Positions 5,169-5,555 of a DNA stretch of 5,555 bases are shown here, in pieces. Each line of letters begins with the position of its first letter. Positions within the stretch are counted from its first letter, which is position 1. This stretch comes from a bacterium (GTDB lineage Bacteria; UBP13; UBA5359). The notes under the pieces are model-generated. The model worked only from the letters and a program-made list of their open reading frames with translations. It had not been told where the DNA came from and made no database searches. The translations under genes and the position numbers were made by a program. The stretch spans positions 1,356-6,910 of the forward strand of contig JAQVUQ010000147.1 in the NCBI GenBank assembly GCA_028699365.1. The letters run 5' to 3'.

Positions 5169-5555
5169 TTGTATAAGCAGCTTATGTGGTTGTTGACGGC
5201 TGTTCTGGCAGCTCTGATGATAGCCGAATGCGGTACCGGCAGAAGCACTCCGGCCATGCCTGCGTGTCCCATAGCTCCCGGATCCGAACTGAAGGCCGCT
5301 TCCGGCGACATCGGACAATACGGTGGAGCCATGGTTCTGATGGCTACCTCCGATCCCAAGACCTTCAATCCCATAACCGCCTCTGAGACATCAAGCACTG
5401 ATATCATAGAGCACGTCTTCTCCGGCCTAGTGGAGATGAACGGAGAGACCATGGATTACGAGCCGGCGCTGGCCAGGACATGGTCCACCAGCCCGGATGG
5501 ACGAACGTGGACTTTCACCCTGCGCAAGGGACTGCAATGGTCCGACGGCGTTCCC
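5169..5555 (+). CDS. Peptide/nickel-type ABC transporter substrate-binding protein (N-terminal part)
   Basis: The gene runs off the right edge; 129 codons are visible, open in frame to the last base. It belongs to the extracellular solute-binding protein family 5 (SBP_bac_5, OppA/DppA type), which captures oligopeptides, nickel or similar ligands outside the membrane for an ABC importer. Typical motifs are YGGAMVLMATSDPKTFNPIT (51-70), the ETSST that follows, EPALARTWSTSPDGRTW (98-114) and FTLRKGLQWSDG (116-127). TTG 5169 is preferred over ATG 5184 because it fits the AAGGAGG at 5149-5155 better and adds a lysine, giving the signal peptide MYKQLMWLLTAVLAALMIAE before C21. The lipobox would be I-A-E-C, with an unusual glutamate at -1; a second cysteine at 33 follows MPA. 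It may be a lipoprotein or be cut by ordinary signal peptidase. Ligand and partner genes lie outside the window. The family is firm; the start is less so. Confidence 0.88.
   Translation, partial: MYKQLMWLLTAVLAALMIAECGTGRSTPAMPACPIAPGSELKAASGDIGQYGGAMVLMATSDPKTFNPITASETSSTDIIEHVFSGLVEMNGETMDYEPALARTWSTSPDGRTWTFTLRKGLQWSDGVP

Noticed and set aside
5184-5186. ATG 5184 as the start of the substrate-binding protein
   Set aside because: The ribosome site would be 28 nt away and the signal peptide would have no positive charge at its N-terminus. It is not fully excluded.
1-5555. tRNA or rRNA genes, CRISPR arrays, insertion sequences, transposase or integrase genes
   Set aside because: None was seen on either strand. 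The AT-richer cassette has no recognisable flanking direct or inverted repeats, so its insertion mechanism is unknown.

Overview
The window is bacterial chromosome, with two base compositions. The glycolytic genes, secG and the transporter gene are GC-rich: hand counts give 39 G+C of 60 at 2461-2520 and 35 of 60 at 5281-5340. The two minus-strand genes in the middle are AT-richer, with 22 of 60 at 3601-3660 and 19 of 60 at 4201-4260. Shine-Dalgarno sites are strong, start codons include TTG, and promoters look like ordinary sigma-70 promoters. The order pgk-tpiA-gpmI with secG nearby is typical of Firmicutes and several other phyla. I cannot name the phylum; a Firmicutes-like or Armatimonadota/Abditibacteriota-like gut bacterium is only a guess.

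Layout. 1-195 is the 3' end of pgk, followed after 14 nt by tpiA (210-965). A perfect 14-bp GC-rich hairpin (974-1005) separates tpiA from gpmI (1062-2714). The gpmI reading frame opens with a heptanucleotide tandem repeat. On the minus strand, a two-gene unit (DUF6323-like gene 4561-4064, then DUF6179-like gene 4071-2704) ends tail-to-tail on gpmI with an 11-bp overlap. The 287-bp gap 4562-4848 holds three good sigma-70 promoters: one leftward for the DUF pair, one rightward that faces it head-on, and a second rightward one just before secG. secG (4849-5085, TTG start) is followed by a clear intrinsic terminator (5109-5142). A peptide/nickel-type ABC transporter substrate-binding protein gene then runs off the right edge (about 5169 to beyond 5555).

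How it works together. Pgk, TpiA and GpmI are steps of lower glycolysis and are probably co-transcribed from a promoter left of the window. SecG is an accessory subunit of the SecYEG translocon, and the substrate-binding protein would be one of its export clients. The DUF pair has unknown function, is translationally coupled, and looks like a cassette inserted between gpmI and secG. The points most worth following are this cassette, its face-to-face promoters, and the frame-shifting heptamer repeat inside the start of an essential-type glycolytic gene.
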